This document shows positions 12,601 to 21,300 of a DNA stretch of 64,000 nucleotides, piece after piece. Position 1 is the first letter of the stretch. Each line of letters opens with the position of its first letter. The position numbers were made by a program, and so were the translations under genes. The notes beneath the pieces are model-generated. The model had not been told where the DNA came from, ran no database searches, and saw only the letters and a program-made list of their open reading frames with translations. Origin of the DNA: Nereocystis luetkeana (Eukaryota > Sar > Phaeophyceae > Laminariales > Laminariaceae); the NCBI GenBank assembly GCA_031213475.1, contig JARUPZ010000011.1:1860001-1924000 (forward strand), read 5' to 3'.

Positions 12601-12742
12601 GTTGACCGTTGTCTTCAGCACCCGGCGAGGTTGATGTAGTACTCACGGGGTCGATGTTGTCGAGGCAGAGGATGCGCGCGGCGCGGGGAGAGGCGGCATG
12701 GAACGCCCTGCGGCTGGCCAGACCTAACTTGGACAGAGACAT
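473..12742 (-). CDS. serA/PHGDH: D-3-phosphoglycerate dehydrogenase, ten exons, C terminus outside window
   Basis: Catalyses the NAD-dependent oxidation of 3-phosphoglycerate to 3-phosphohydroxypyruvate, the first step of the phosphorylated serine pathway. Ten minus-strand exons (12647-12742, 11441-11563, 10348-10529, 9112-9258, 8519-8687, 7433-7519, 5852-5974, 3245-3346, 1766-1837, 473-667) join without a frame break to 432 codons. Landmarks: NAD-binding GCGRIG at residues 167-172, and the Arg-Glu-His active-site residues R251 (CARGGIIDE), E280 (SSEPPP) and H300 (TPHLGAST). Residues 310-432 match the intervening domain of long-type PGDH ([30 protein letters not shown]). An ACT domain would be expected next and should lie left of base 1. 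The first 22 residues are rich in Arg, Ser and Ala with no acidic residue, which suggests an organelle presequence (inference). The start is the ATG at 12740-12742. The last donor seen is GC (AAG|GCAAGT). Confidence 0.95.
716..930. repeat. (CAAT)n-type microsatellite in PGDH intron 9
   Basis: About 200 bases of CAAT/CAAC tetramers with ATCGATCGA interruptions. Confidence 0.95.
1440..1710. repeat. (CAT/CAC)n trinucleotide microsatellite in PGDH intron 9
   Basis: CATCAC and CATCGT trinucleotide repeats with an internal 60-base duplication (ATCATCGTCATCACCACCGC occurs at about 1,501 and 1,620). Confidence 0.95.
1766..1837 (-). CDS. PGDH exon 9 (24 codons)
   Basis: Short exon encoding [19 protein letters not shown] and five more residues (344-367). 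It was found by searching between exons 8 and 10 for the helix usually written KPYxxLAEKLGxxxAQ. The acceptor is TTCAG|GCT and the donor AAG|GTGTGA; phase 0 on both sides fits its neighbours. Confidence 0.85.
1973..2059. mobile_element. Small inverted-repeat element with TATACCAC termini (PGDH intron 8)
   Basis: 87 bases beginning TATACCACTCTGACCCAAAA and ending with the near-complement TGCGGGTCATAGTGGTATA. It includes AATATAAGGATCGTTTGG, a sequence seen in related hairpins near 10.63, 26.98 and 37.7 kb. Confidence 0.7.
2390..2845. repeat. CCCGGGTA minisatellite in PGDH intron 8
   Basis: Imperfect units of 40-80 bases built from CTCGGGTTGGTACCCGGGTA, CCAACCTGGCTGTTTTGG and CCCCAGAGTATA blocks in shuffled order. 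Open frames across it on both strands come from the repeat. Confidence 0.9.
3110..3225. repeat. (AAGGC)n pentanucleotide microsatellite beside PGDH exon 8
   Basis: About 20 pentamers ending some 20 bases from the donor of exon 8. Confidence 0.95.
3245..3346 (-). CDS. PGDH exon 8
   Basis: Residues 310-343 ([17 protein letters not shown], then GVVNVSYM), the linker into the intervening domain of long-type PGDH. The acceptor is TGAAG|GTG and the donor is GAA|GTGCGT. Confidence 0.9.
3728..3783. repeat. (CTG)n microsatellite in PGDH intron 7
   Basis: Triplet run GCTGCTGCTG with two TAC interruptions. Confidence 0.95.
4060..4130 (+). repeat. Short dispersed repeat shared with 52,780-52,868
   Basis: GAGCCTGTCCTGCGACCACG, GGACTGCATTGT, TTAATGTGA and (CAA)n match the complement of 52,780-52,868 closely. 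Identity unknown; the A/C-rich simple tail suggests a retroposed fragment. Confidence 0.65.
4160..4269 (-). mobile_element. MITE family 1 copy (PGDH intron 7)
   Basis: About 110 bases with terminal inverted repeats related to TATTACGGGGGACCATAG and a conserved core ending in ATATTTGGTCCTATT, here in reverse. TA at both ends suggests TA target duplication as in Tc1/mariner MITEs. Confidence 0.85.
5852..5974 (-). CDS. PGDH exon 7 (active-site Glu and His)
   Basis: Residues 269-309, [14 protein letters not shown] to [12 protein letters not shown]. It supplies E280 and H300, which make the relay pair of the 2-hydroxyacid dehydrogenase family. The acceptor is TGTAG|GTA and the donor is CAG|GTAGGA. 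Confidence 0.94.
6404..6512 (+). mobile_element. MITE family 1 copy (PGDH intron 6)
   Basis: Full-length copy: both inverted repeats are present (TATTACGGGGGACCATAG at the left, its complement with one change at the right) around an A/T-rich core containing AACCTATATATTTA-like sequence. Confidence 0.9.
7433..7519 (-). CDS. PGDH exon 6 (active-site Arg)
   Basis: Residues 240-268, [20 protein letters not shown] onward, with the substrate-binding and catalytic Arg at 251. The acceptor is AACAG|ATG and the donor is AAG|GTGCGT, phase 0. Confidence 0.94.
8519..8687 (-). CDS. PGDH exon 5
   Basis: Residues 183-239, including [11 protein letters not shown] (the Asp that binds the NAD ribose in this family) and [16 protein letters not shown]. 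The acceptor is CGCAG|C and the donor is CAG|GTGCGG. Confidence 0.94.
8862..9075. repeat. (GGTTC)n pentanucleotide satellite in PGDH intron 4
   Basis: A pure GGTTC run (8,867-8,945) decays into GGTTT/GGGTT variants up to 9,075, about 35 bases from exon 4. Confidence 0.95.
9112..9258 (-). CDS. PGDH exon 4 (NAD-binding glycine motif)
   Basis: Completes codon 134 and runs to codon 183. It contains the Rossmann motif [13 protein letters not shown] (residues 164-176). The acceptor is TGCAG|GAGAAT and the donor is GA|GTGAGT. Confidence 0.94.
10348..10529 (-). CDS. PGDH exon 3
   Basis: Residues 74-133 plus two bases of codon 134. It carries the family hallmarks [14 protein letters not shown] and [15 protein letters not shown]. 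The acceptor is ATAG|GCTACC and the donor is CAG|GTGCGA. Confidence 0.93.
10868..10957 (+). mobile_element. TTAA-type MITE (piggyBac-like), degraded left end
   Basis: Inverted repeat built on GGACTGCAGTCCCGTTTTGG and ending in AAAGGGGTTAA. It shares its core with the copies at 29.1 and 29.6 kb and lies in PGDH intron 2. Confidence 0.75.
11441..11563 (-). CDS. PGDH exon 2
   Basis: Residues 33-73 ([10 protein letters not shown] to GMVIRSATK), the first part of the substrate-binding domain. The acceptor is a T-tract ending ACAG and the donor is AAG|GTATAC, phase 0 on both sides. Confidence 0.93.
12647..12742 (-). CDS. PGDH exon 1 (start codon, presequence)
   Basis: Encodes residues 1-32, from [17 protein letters not shown] to [11 protein letters not shown], where the catalytic protein begins. 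The donor is CCC|GTGAGT and the phase is 0. The basic, acid-free first 22 residues look like a mitochondrial or plastid transit peptide. Confidence 0.88.
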
Positions 12743-12911
12743 TCGCTCGGAAGTTCTTTGGTACGGCACCTATTAATACACTGCAGACACAAAAACACCA
12801 CAATCGGACAAACATACGGCCGACACAGACACAGCAGGGGCCAAATGTTACGGTAAGATTCCAGGCCTCATGGGAGATAGTCACTTACTTTTACTCTAGA
12901 CACCTCGGGGC

Positions 12912-12950
12912 AGATAGATAGATAGATAGATAGATCGACAGATAGATTCC
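12912..12950. repeat. (GATA)n microsatellite
   Basis: Short GATA run upstream of PGDH exon 1, within 300 bases of the start codon. Confidence 0.9.
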
Positions 12951-13730
12951 TGAGCGGTACCGTATGGTCTAGCTCATGTTTCCGGCTGGGAGCCGTCGAT
13001 CTGCGTAATCTACGTTCAGTAGGGCATGTTTCCTGGGCTGGATCTGTGCCACGCAGATCCTGCACAACGCATCAAAACGGCAGCCAAACGATCTGGATTA
13101 CCAACATCGTGATATGCGCGACGTGTGAGAACATACGGACACTTGTACCGAGCGGTGCATTGCTCGGGAGAGCGCAAGCCTGGAAAGAAAGCGATGGTCG
13201 GTGGCTCAAGATCACTCAAGGACATTGCGCACGAGAATACACCCCGATTACGACGTGTAACTACACCTGCTGGAGGCACCTACGAAAGCAGCGGTACAGC
13301 GGTGTGCATCTAACGTCCGACATTATATAATAAAACAGGATGAGATCCAGCAAATATTATGCCTGCACAGAGGAGAAAAATCGAGGAAAATTATATAGGT
13401 TGTGCGAATCTTTCCATCCTGATTCCGCCCGCGAACCTACTTCCACCGAGACCTGATCCCACCCCGGACCCGATCCCACCTATAAGGTGCAGAAACAAAA
13501 ATAACCATCCGCGGGAACCGTCGGAGGCCCACCAGCCATCCTGATCCAGTCCAAAAACACCCCACCGGCCACTCTGATCCCGTTCACAGGCACAGCGGTT
13601 CCATCCGGGGGCAGGCACAGCGGTCGTACGCCGCCACGAAAAAAGTGTAAAAAGAATACCAAAAAAAGACGAAGTGACATATATAGCTACGGATATAGCT
13701 GGAATCGAACGCGAGTGATACGACCCGTGA

Positions 13731-14179
13731 ATAGTGTTGCTAAGCAACGAAATGCAGGCGTTGCTTTGCGTATTGCGTTCCTTCGTTGTTGCTTATCAAT
13801 AGTTTAGCGTGTTTGTTTGTTTATTTGGTCTGCGAGGCGTTTACAAATAGTATATCAAAGTAAAACCCATAACTGGTGCCTGGTATGTATGTATTATACC
13901 TGGTATAACATTCTGATATTTTAATATGGTCATAATGAATAAAACCCATACGATTCAAGTGCCCATTGAAACACATTCACATTTTCTGTGTAGAGGTTAA
14001 AATGGGCATCCTAGAACCCATACACTTTCATTACATGGCGCTTTGTGTACCATGCTAAAATGAGTACACCAAAATAAGCAAATAAGCAACGCCTACGTAG
14101 TTGCTTTGGTAATGCTTACAGTGGAGCAGCTTTAGTAAGCAACAACAAGCATGCCTATTTCGTTGATTAGCAACACTAT
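13731..14179. mobile_element. 449-base MITE with long imperfect inverted repeats
   Basis: Left end ATAGTGTTGCTAAGCAACGA; the right end is its complement with few changes, and the match continues patchily inward (GCGTTGCTTT and TTGTTGCTTA-like segments). There is no coding capacity. The interior repeats AAAACCCATA at about 13,863 and 13,939. Confidence 0.75.
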
Positions 14180-14514
14180 CAACAAGGCACCAGATATCGG
14201 TCAAACCTCGGCGCCCCGCCTGTCACCCGCCACCCCCCCACCGCTTCCTTTTTTTTCTTTTTTTTTTCTCATCCCATTCATTATCTTCGCACATCTTCTT
14301 CTCTCTCCTTCCAACTCGTAACTCAGATCCGGGGTCACATAGCAGGCTCTTCTCCCCCCTTCCCGCTACGGTACGCGCCTTCATTTTTATCGCGAGAAGA
14401 TTTCAGCCTTTTCTTCCCTCGTCGACTCGCATCGAATTGTGCCTACCCACGCTGCAAGGCGCTCTCAACAATTGAATCCTTTTTTTATTTTATTTTTACA
14501 AATAAAGTCAAAGT

Positions 14515-14592
14515 CCGACCCACCTGGGGCTCGAACCCAGGACTCAAACAAGTAGAATTCGAGGTTAACCACTTGAACTACCGGGGCGACCG
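14515..14592 (-). tRNA. tRNA-like sequence, possibly a tRNA pseudogene
   Basis: On the minus strand there is an A-box-like TAGTTCAAGTGG and a perfect T arm (CTGGG, TTCGAGC, CCCAG). The acceptor stem pairs poorly and the anticodon loop cannot be folded to seven bases, so no isotype is assigned. A real but unusual tRNA cannot be excluded. Confidence 0.4.
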
Positions 14593-15425
14593 GCTCCTTG
14601 CATTTCTGTGTATGTCTGCCTGGAAGTACAGTAGTTTGCATACCAGTAACTGCTGTCACCACACGGAGCCGAAACATTTTCTTGGAATCAGTTTGCTCTA
14701 TGCAGTGGTATTATAATGCAACATCACGGGATCATGAAATGAGTATCGCCGTTCAATCGTACCAGCACAGAGAGTCGTGGCGGCAGCATCGTGACGACAG
14801 CACCACGGAAGCGGCACTCGTGGGTACGACCGAGCCACGTTGGCCCACATGCAGACGGTGAGGGAGGCAGGGCATGGCCCCAGTGCTTGCCGAAGAGCCG
14901 GTGATGAGCGGTTCGGGTGTGGGAACAGAGGAAATCGATCATTTGTGGGAGCTTGGATGGAAGGGACGTAGAGCCAACCTCCACCAAGCGCATGAACGTA
15001 TCTCGCCAACGATCTGACTACGTACGAGGCCTCCGCCTGGGGAGTGGTGTTGACCAACATGAAAGCCCTTCACCTGGCGAATCAGCTCCCTTCTACCCGC
15101 ACCCAAGCCACAGAGTTCAGAGAACGGGTTTGTGTCCCATGCTGAAGTTTTTCGTGGTTGGTCGAGAGGGGAGGCCGTGGTTCTCCACCGCCGCAAACTG
15201 AAAATTCCGCATACCCGAACTGCTTTCTCTAATCTCTAATACAGACGTCCAAAGTACAATAGCGGCCCCTCAAAAGTACCGGTTTGGGCCAGCCGAAAAT
15301 ACCGGCACTACAGCGGTAACCGACATTACGTTTACTCTACCACACTGGTTAATCCCATCTGTGCCAATGTGATTCCACAGACACAATATATAGAGGGCAA
15401 CCGGCACTATAGAGAGGCCATTTAC

Positions 15426-15532
15426 TATTACCGGGGACCATAGTTAATAGGACCTATGGTATACATAAAACCTATATATTTAACCATTTTTACTGACAAT
15501 ATTTGGTCCTATTAATTATGCCCTCCCGTAAC
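15426..15532 (+). mobile_element. MITE family 1 copy
   Basis: Same inverted repeats and core, with small changes in both termini. Lies in gene-free DNA. Confidence 0.88.
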
Positions 15533-18212
15533 ACTGCTGTACATCTCATGCGGGGATAATTCAGTTTGAGGCGGCGCAGAAAATGAAGTTCACCATTCGC
15601 ATCCGCATTGTTCTTCCGTACCCATTTATTTCTAACCACTCAAAATGAACACGCAAGAGAACAAACACTCCGCATGAAAGAATTTCCGGGCCGATTTTAT
15701 CCAACAGACGAAAAGGGGTGGCTTTGGGCATAATCTCGTCGAGATGTTTCCATAGATTAGATGCCTCGCTCGGCGTTTGCAGTCTCCTCGTGGTCGAAAA
15801 AAACAGCTTGGGTATTCGTCCGAGGGGGGTATGTTATCCGTGTCATCAAAAGTGTTCCAGGTATCAGTATGCGGGGGAAAGATGCTGTAAGACTTGAGAG
15901 GCGTCGGGCGCGGCGTGAAGAGCTTCAACTGCACGCGTCCAAGAAGATAGGAAGAGGCTTCCGTCATTCAGCAGCTTGGCGGCGTGTTCCTATTATGATA
16001 TACTTGCACATGTCGGGCCATTTGAATACCTCTGGTATGATATGAGATGGCACACATATCCTCTCTAATGCCTCTTTCTCTTTCGGGGCTTCAATGCTTC
16101 AATTCCTCAAGTTCTTTGTACTGGTTTTACTGATGTATAACCTATGCAGTGTGTAGGCTAGCTTACTATAATACTCTCACCTCTGGTGCCTGGTACAACG
16201 ATACACGGTGGTGCCGGGCATGCCTATTCGTGCTCGTATAAGTACGATATACGGGTACTTTTCTGGACGACCGACGTGATACGAGTAGAACATGCACAAG
16301 AACAAGACGATATGATACCTGTCGTATTTGTCATACCAAAAACTGCAACCGGAGTAAAACATGGGTACCAGCTGTATTGCTGTACGTACCTGGTATGTCT
16401 TTGTGTGCTCATGTATACACTCGAATCACGTCACACGAGGCACGTATGATACCAACGACGACACGCAAGGACAGCCGTCCGCAGTGTATATTGTCATTGC
16501 TGATGCCAGACGCTGAGCCACTCAGGGCCTAAATAGGGAAGGACAGCTCTACTGATTCGTGGGCGTAGTTGAGTCAACACCCCACTTGCCGATGTGCAGT
16601 GGAGCTTAGGGTGTCATGAAGGGCACCTCAGACCAGGTTGGGCACAACTGCGGCTGCAGCCACATGCACCGACACATTCAGACAGCAGCCGTAAACTGCT
16701 GTACCAAAATACAAGACTACAAGAAGCAGCACGGCAGCAGCAGCAGCAGCAGCAGTTGTAGCAACTACCGAGTATCAACGACATAATTTCGCGGCCACTG
16801 GAACGGCTCTTCCAGAACATGAGCATATCTATCTCTCGCATGGGCCTACCAAGCCTCGGCAGCAGGAGCCGAACCGCACAGCCAAAAGCGCTACGTATCA
16901 AGCTCCGGTGTCGCTGCCAGCTGGCATGATACTTGCTTGGTCTGTATCGCGTCATTTCTAGGCAGCCCTTTAGGACGCAAATACTTGGTTTGTGGAAATC
17001 GAAAGCAGAAATCGGAGCAAGCAACATACTGCACCCTATCTCCACGTGCTTACCTTCTTCGAAGTACTCTCGATACCGGTCCACAGAAGAAGAGTAAGGT
17101 CAACGGTATTGGTGTGGTCGAGGCAGCTACACTTTTTTGGATCATCGGGAGTTCCACATGGATTCGGATGCGTTTTTGCATGTCACCCATACGAACCTAC
17201 GAAGAACGGCCAGTTCGCCCGTTCGGTTCACTCGTGGTAAAGGTCATGATGTATGGGATCACCCGCATCATCCGCTGCCCAGCAGCTACCAACAGGACTC
17301 CCGTGGCCATTAGGTTGTTCAAGGAGCGCTCTCTTTCGAGCCTAGAAAGCTCTTCGGCACGGACCGCAACAAGGAAGAATGACACCGGGAAATGGGATAT
17401 GCTACGCAAACAGGTGCCTGTTCTCGCTGCGGCTGCGGGATCTGTGAGGAAATTTTGGACTTTTTTAGGGCCAGGATTTCACCTCTCAGCCTCTCAGGGC
17501 ATGGGCTGCCCAAACCACCTATTAGCCATGGGGAATGGGGGTTTGCTCCCTGTTTTTCGCAGGGAAGAGGCGATGCTTAAATATCAGCAAGAGGGTCACA
17601 GCTTTGTGTGTGCCGGGAGGAGGTACTTCTTGCTGTGGGCAGGCATGGAAAATTGTCGTACGACCAGCATTGATTTGAATTTTGAAACGTGAAGCGAAAA
17701 GCGAAAGCGTAATCCCAACACTGCACCAGTCTTGTACTGGTATATGATTCGTATTACATCATATGCTGTCCACGTGAGTGCAGGCAGAGTGCAGAGAGAC
17801 TTGTACAGCAGTGCGCATGTGGCACACGCTGCACGACTTGAGTTGGGAGAAACGCAAGGGTGTACCGGGTATCATGTACGGAGTGGAGTACTTGCTGCTG
17901 TTATCGAAAATTCCTTGCGGTACCTCGAGAGCCGTATATCGTGCCCGCGCCCTTCAGCTACGATGTATTCGTACATACCTGGCACTCGTACCAGGTACCA
18001 GGTATGCGAGTAAGGGGATCCGTAACGGCGACACTAACGGTTACCAGGTACCTGGTAGACTGTAACCACGATCCACGGCAATGTCACATTGACAATCAAC
18101 ATTCAGTAGACACAGCAGGACATGCTCAGCACGACAACAATGCCGTCGTATAATCGTATTGTATAATGTACGAGGGAAAATATATCATCGAGGCCGCGCC
18201 CCATTTGCCCAG

Positions 18213-18344
18213 GAGCACATCTACGCTACGATGTTTACATCCGGGGAGGTGACCGTGGAAAGTCATGGAACTCCTCAAGTGGCCGACGCGCTGGTGGAGG
18301 CTTTACGCCTGCAGTGGGCCTACGGTCATCCTTACACCCCTAAG
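18213..18344 (+). CDS. Methyltransferase exon (most upstream found)
   Basis: 44 codons (EHIYATMFTSGEVTVESHG to GHPYTPK). The acceptor is TTTGCCCAG and the donor is AAG|GCAAGT, a GC-type site. Phase 0 joins the next exon. Membership rests on phase and proximity; no family motif lies in it. Confidence 0.6.
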
Positions 18345-21300
18345 GCAAGTCCTCGAGTCAATCAGGGACAAGAACATAGAAAATACCGAGCTCTCGTTGC
18401 TTCAACGCTTCGGCTTTGACTGATGCAGCTCCACCGTACATGGCAGACGATTAATAGTATTAACAAGACAGTAGTGGCACCAGGTGGCACCGCTATGAAG
18501 CTAAAAATGCTTGATTCGGTTTTCCATTCGAGATCTAGGCGTTTCTTTTGTGCTTTTCACGCTAAGATACCTTCGTTTTTTAACAGCTGCCTTCAATATA
18601 TCAACATACATCTATGTATCTTTCGAGCAGTTTCTCTCAATTTACCTGAGCTAATCCTGGCGGTGGCTCTACTGGTTCATTGGCACCATCATTGCCACAC
18701 CACAACGTCACATCCACTTTCTCCACCGCCCGCACCCATAAACGCCTTCGTCCGAAATAGGGTTTCCCGCTGCTGACGCACGCCTTCCACGCTTACCCTG
18801 CGGGAATGCAGCCTGCCGCGGCACGGCACCTTTTGGAGACGGTACTGCCGGGTACATCTGTGCTCGGTAAGATTTGTTTTCCGTTTTCAACGGCTCCCAT
18901 CCAGAATTATCGCGACGTTTACAGCAGCTGTCGAACGAGTGTGATATTTATAGATCCTACGAGGACTATTCAAGATAGCATAGATGTCGCCGTTGTAGGA
19001 TTTTCCGCAGCAGGATATTCTGAACTGTCGTCAACTTGTGTGTGTTGGATCCCGGTCGGTCGTTCGGCCGGTCGATCGCTTCAGCCTTCTCGAGAGGGAA
19101 CCCTATGTTTGGGGCGCCGTGTAAGTAATTGAATCGCGTTTGTTCGTCGTGATGGTGGGAGCCCACGTAACGTTGGGCATTGCGAGCCTTTAATTCAAAT
19201 CTTGAGACTTTGCGCAATAGTACAAGAATCATGCTGTTTGCGCGAAGCACAACTAAACAAATAAAGAATGCATTAAAAATCGATCCGTTTTTGCGCGTCG
19301 CGCTTGTTTTGTATTGACGCGCAGACTCTTCCTTACCGCTCAGATTCCGACTTTTGACGTACAATCCCCTCATAGCCCTCGGTACACAAAGAAGTACAGC
19401 CTTATGAGCATGCAGTACAGCAGTTCGAAACGCCACCTTAGAAACCGAGATGTACGACATTTTGGCTTGACTTTTAGCACGAAACGTATGATGAACGTTT
19501 TTTTCTCTGCGGAAATTAGTTTTTTTTTTGCAGGATACACCCTGCCTCCTACCTGGTATGGTATAATAATTTGAGCCTGACCGAAGCCATGAGTTTCTTG
19601 AAGTGGTGTCGCGTACTGTAGAGCTACCGTCAATAGAGCTATCAACATCTTACAGTAGGTCTACTGAACCATTAAGGAGTTTCTCTCTTGTCAACGCTGT
19701 CGAGTGCGTGAAGACAGTAGCAGGGGCGGCGGTAACGCTACTATTAATAGTAGCTGCACTGAGCGCTGAATCAGGCTACGAATTGCTTGTTTCCATGCAG
19801 GCAGTGACTGGTGCACACGTACGAATGCGGGGCCACCATCGTGCTTGGAAGGCGCTGCATGACGAGGGGACAGGGGACAGAGCCGCGTGTTGCGGTTTTA
19901 CCGGACACTCAGTTAGTATCGCTCCAAAATCGCACTATACGATGAGTGATAAATATATGTTGCCACTCCTTCGAGTTTATCCTGTTGTGGTTCGATGTTG
20001 GTGAAACTCAGTTAACACGGCCGACAAAGTGGTCAGTGATAGCGTGATTGCAGTAAGGTATTGTGTTACCATTAGCCACACCCTACGCACTACCGCCTTT
20101 GTATCTTCTTGTTGTCGTCTGTCGCCTGCAGACCCCTTCGTGGGCGGCGGCACGGTAGTTCTAGAAGCGATGCGGGCGGGCCGCGTTGCGGTGGGGTCGG
20201 ATATCAGCCCCTTAGCCCTGTTCGTGTCCCGGGGGAGATGCTGGATGTCGCCCGACGACGAGCTAGAACGACTGCGAGAGGTGGGTCTGGCGTTGTGCAA
20301 GGCTGGACTTTCACGGAGAAGCGCCCAGCACCTCTGCAGTAGGTTCAAGTCTGCTGTAATTCGACTGGTGTGGGCTATTGTGTAGACTACTGTTGACCAT
20401 TGCCGACTACCACAAGTATCGACTACTGTCTACTTATATAGACTAGTGCGACTACTAAATGGCACAGCAGCTAGCTATTAATAGCTCTGACCCCTGCTGG
20501 TGTTGACTGCCGTAGACTGCTTTCGGCGCTTCCCATCGGAAGTTTCGTCAAACGGATACTGAGCTGAACCTCGGTCTATATAGCGCAACAAAATCGCGCC
20601 GTTCAACGCAGAACACACGAACATTTCGCGATATTCCGCAAACACAGACAGAGCAAACATCACGTAAGCACGCTATGAACCGAACCTGCCCGTCCAAAAG
20701 GCAGTGCCTGATTTCCTGCGCCACCTATCCTACCCCACCGGTGCCCCTCCCGCCTCCCGCCGTGTCAAGGCTTCGCGATCGATCGCGTCCACTGCATCGG
20801 CTAAGATCTGTGGCGGCGCCTCCCGGCCCTCTTCCGGCGCCGACTGGGAAGTGGTGAAGGCTGCGATTGGAGACTACCTGGCCGACGAGGAGACCTGGCC
20901 CGGGCGCGAGGTGGAGCGAGCGCTGTGGTTTGTGTTCGCGGTGGCGAAGTCGAGGGGGGCGAAGGCGCGGTGGCGTCGCCCGACAAACGGCCGTCCTCCG
21001 TTCGTAGCCGACCGCTACTTCCAGTCGGTGCGTTTTGACGAGGGCTTTATTTAATCCGGGGGGGGGGTGTACCCATGCCATGCACGGCCTTAGTCGTATA
21101 CGATAGACCCTCGCTGGGGGGAGGGGGGGCGGGGGTCCGAACATACAGCAGATATTACAAGTCCAGTATGTATGTATTTGTGTACGTGGTGCAGAAACAG
21201 TTTTTTGCATGTTGTATTTTTGTTGTAATAGTCGTATTTTCGGTTTGTTTCAAGACGGTTGCCTGGGGCCTGTGCGTTTCTCCCTCTGCAGTAGGATATT

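Larger units (their letters stand above)
12743..18212. other. Gene-free stretch between PGDH and the methyltransferase
   Basis: Contains a GATA microsatellite, the 449-base MITE, a tRNA-like sequence, a family 1 MITE and several ACCAGGTA-type motifs. An open frame of 251 codons at 16,937-17,692 shows no recognisable motif. The missing first exon(s) of the methyltransferase and the PGDH promoter should lie here, but I could not place them. Confidence 0.6.

Noticed and set aside
16937..17692. 251-codon plus-strand open frame
   Set aside because: No recognisable motif, mixed composition, and an equally open frame with helix-like sequence on the opposite strand (17,197-17,409). No splice or start evidence favours either.
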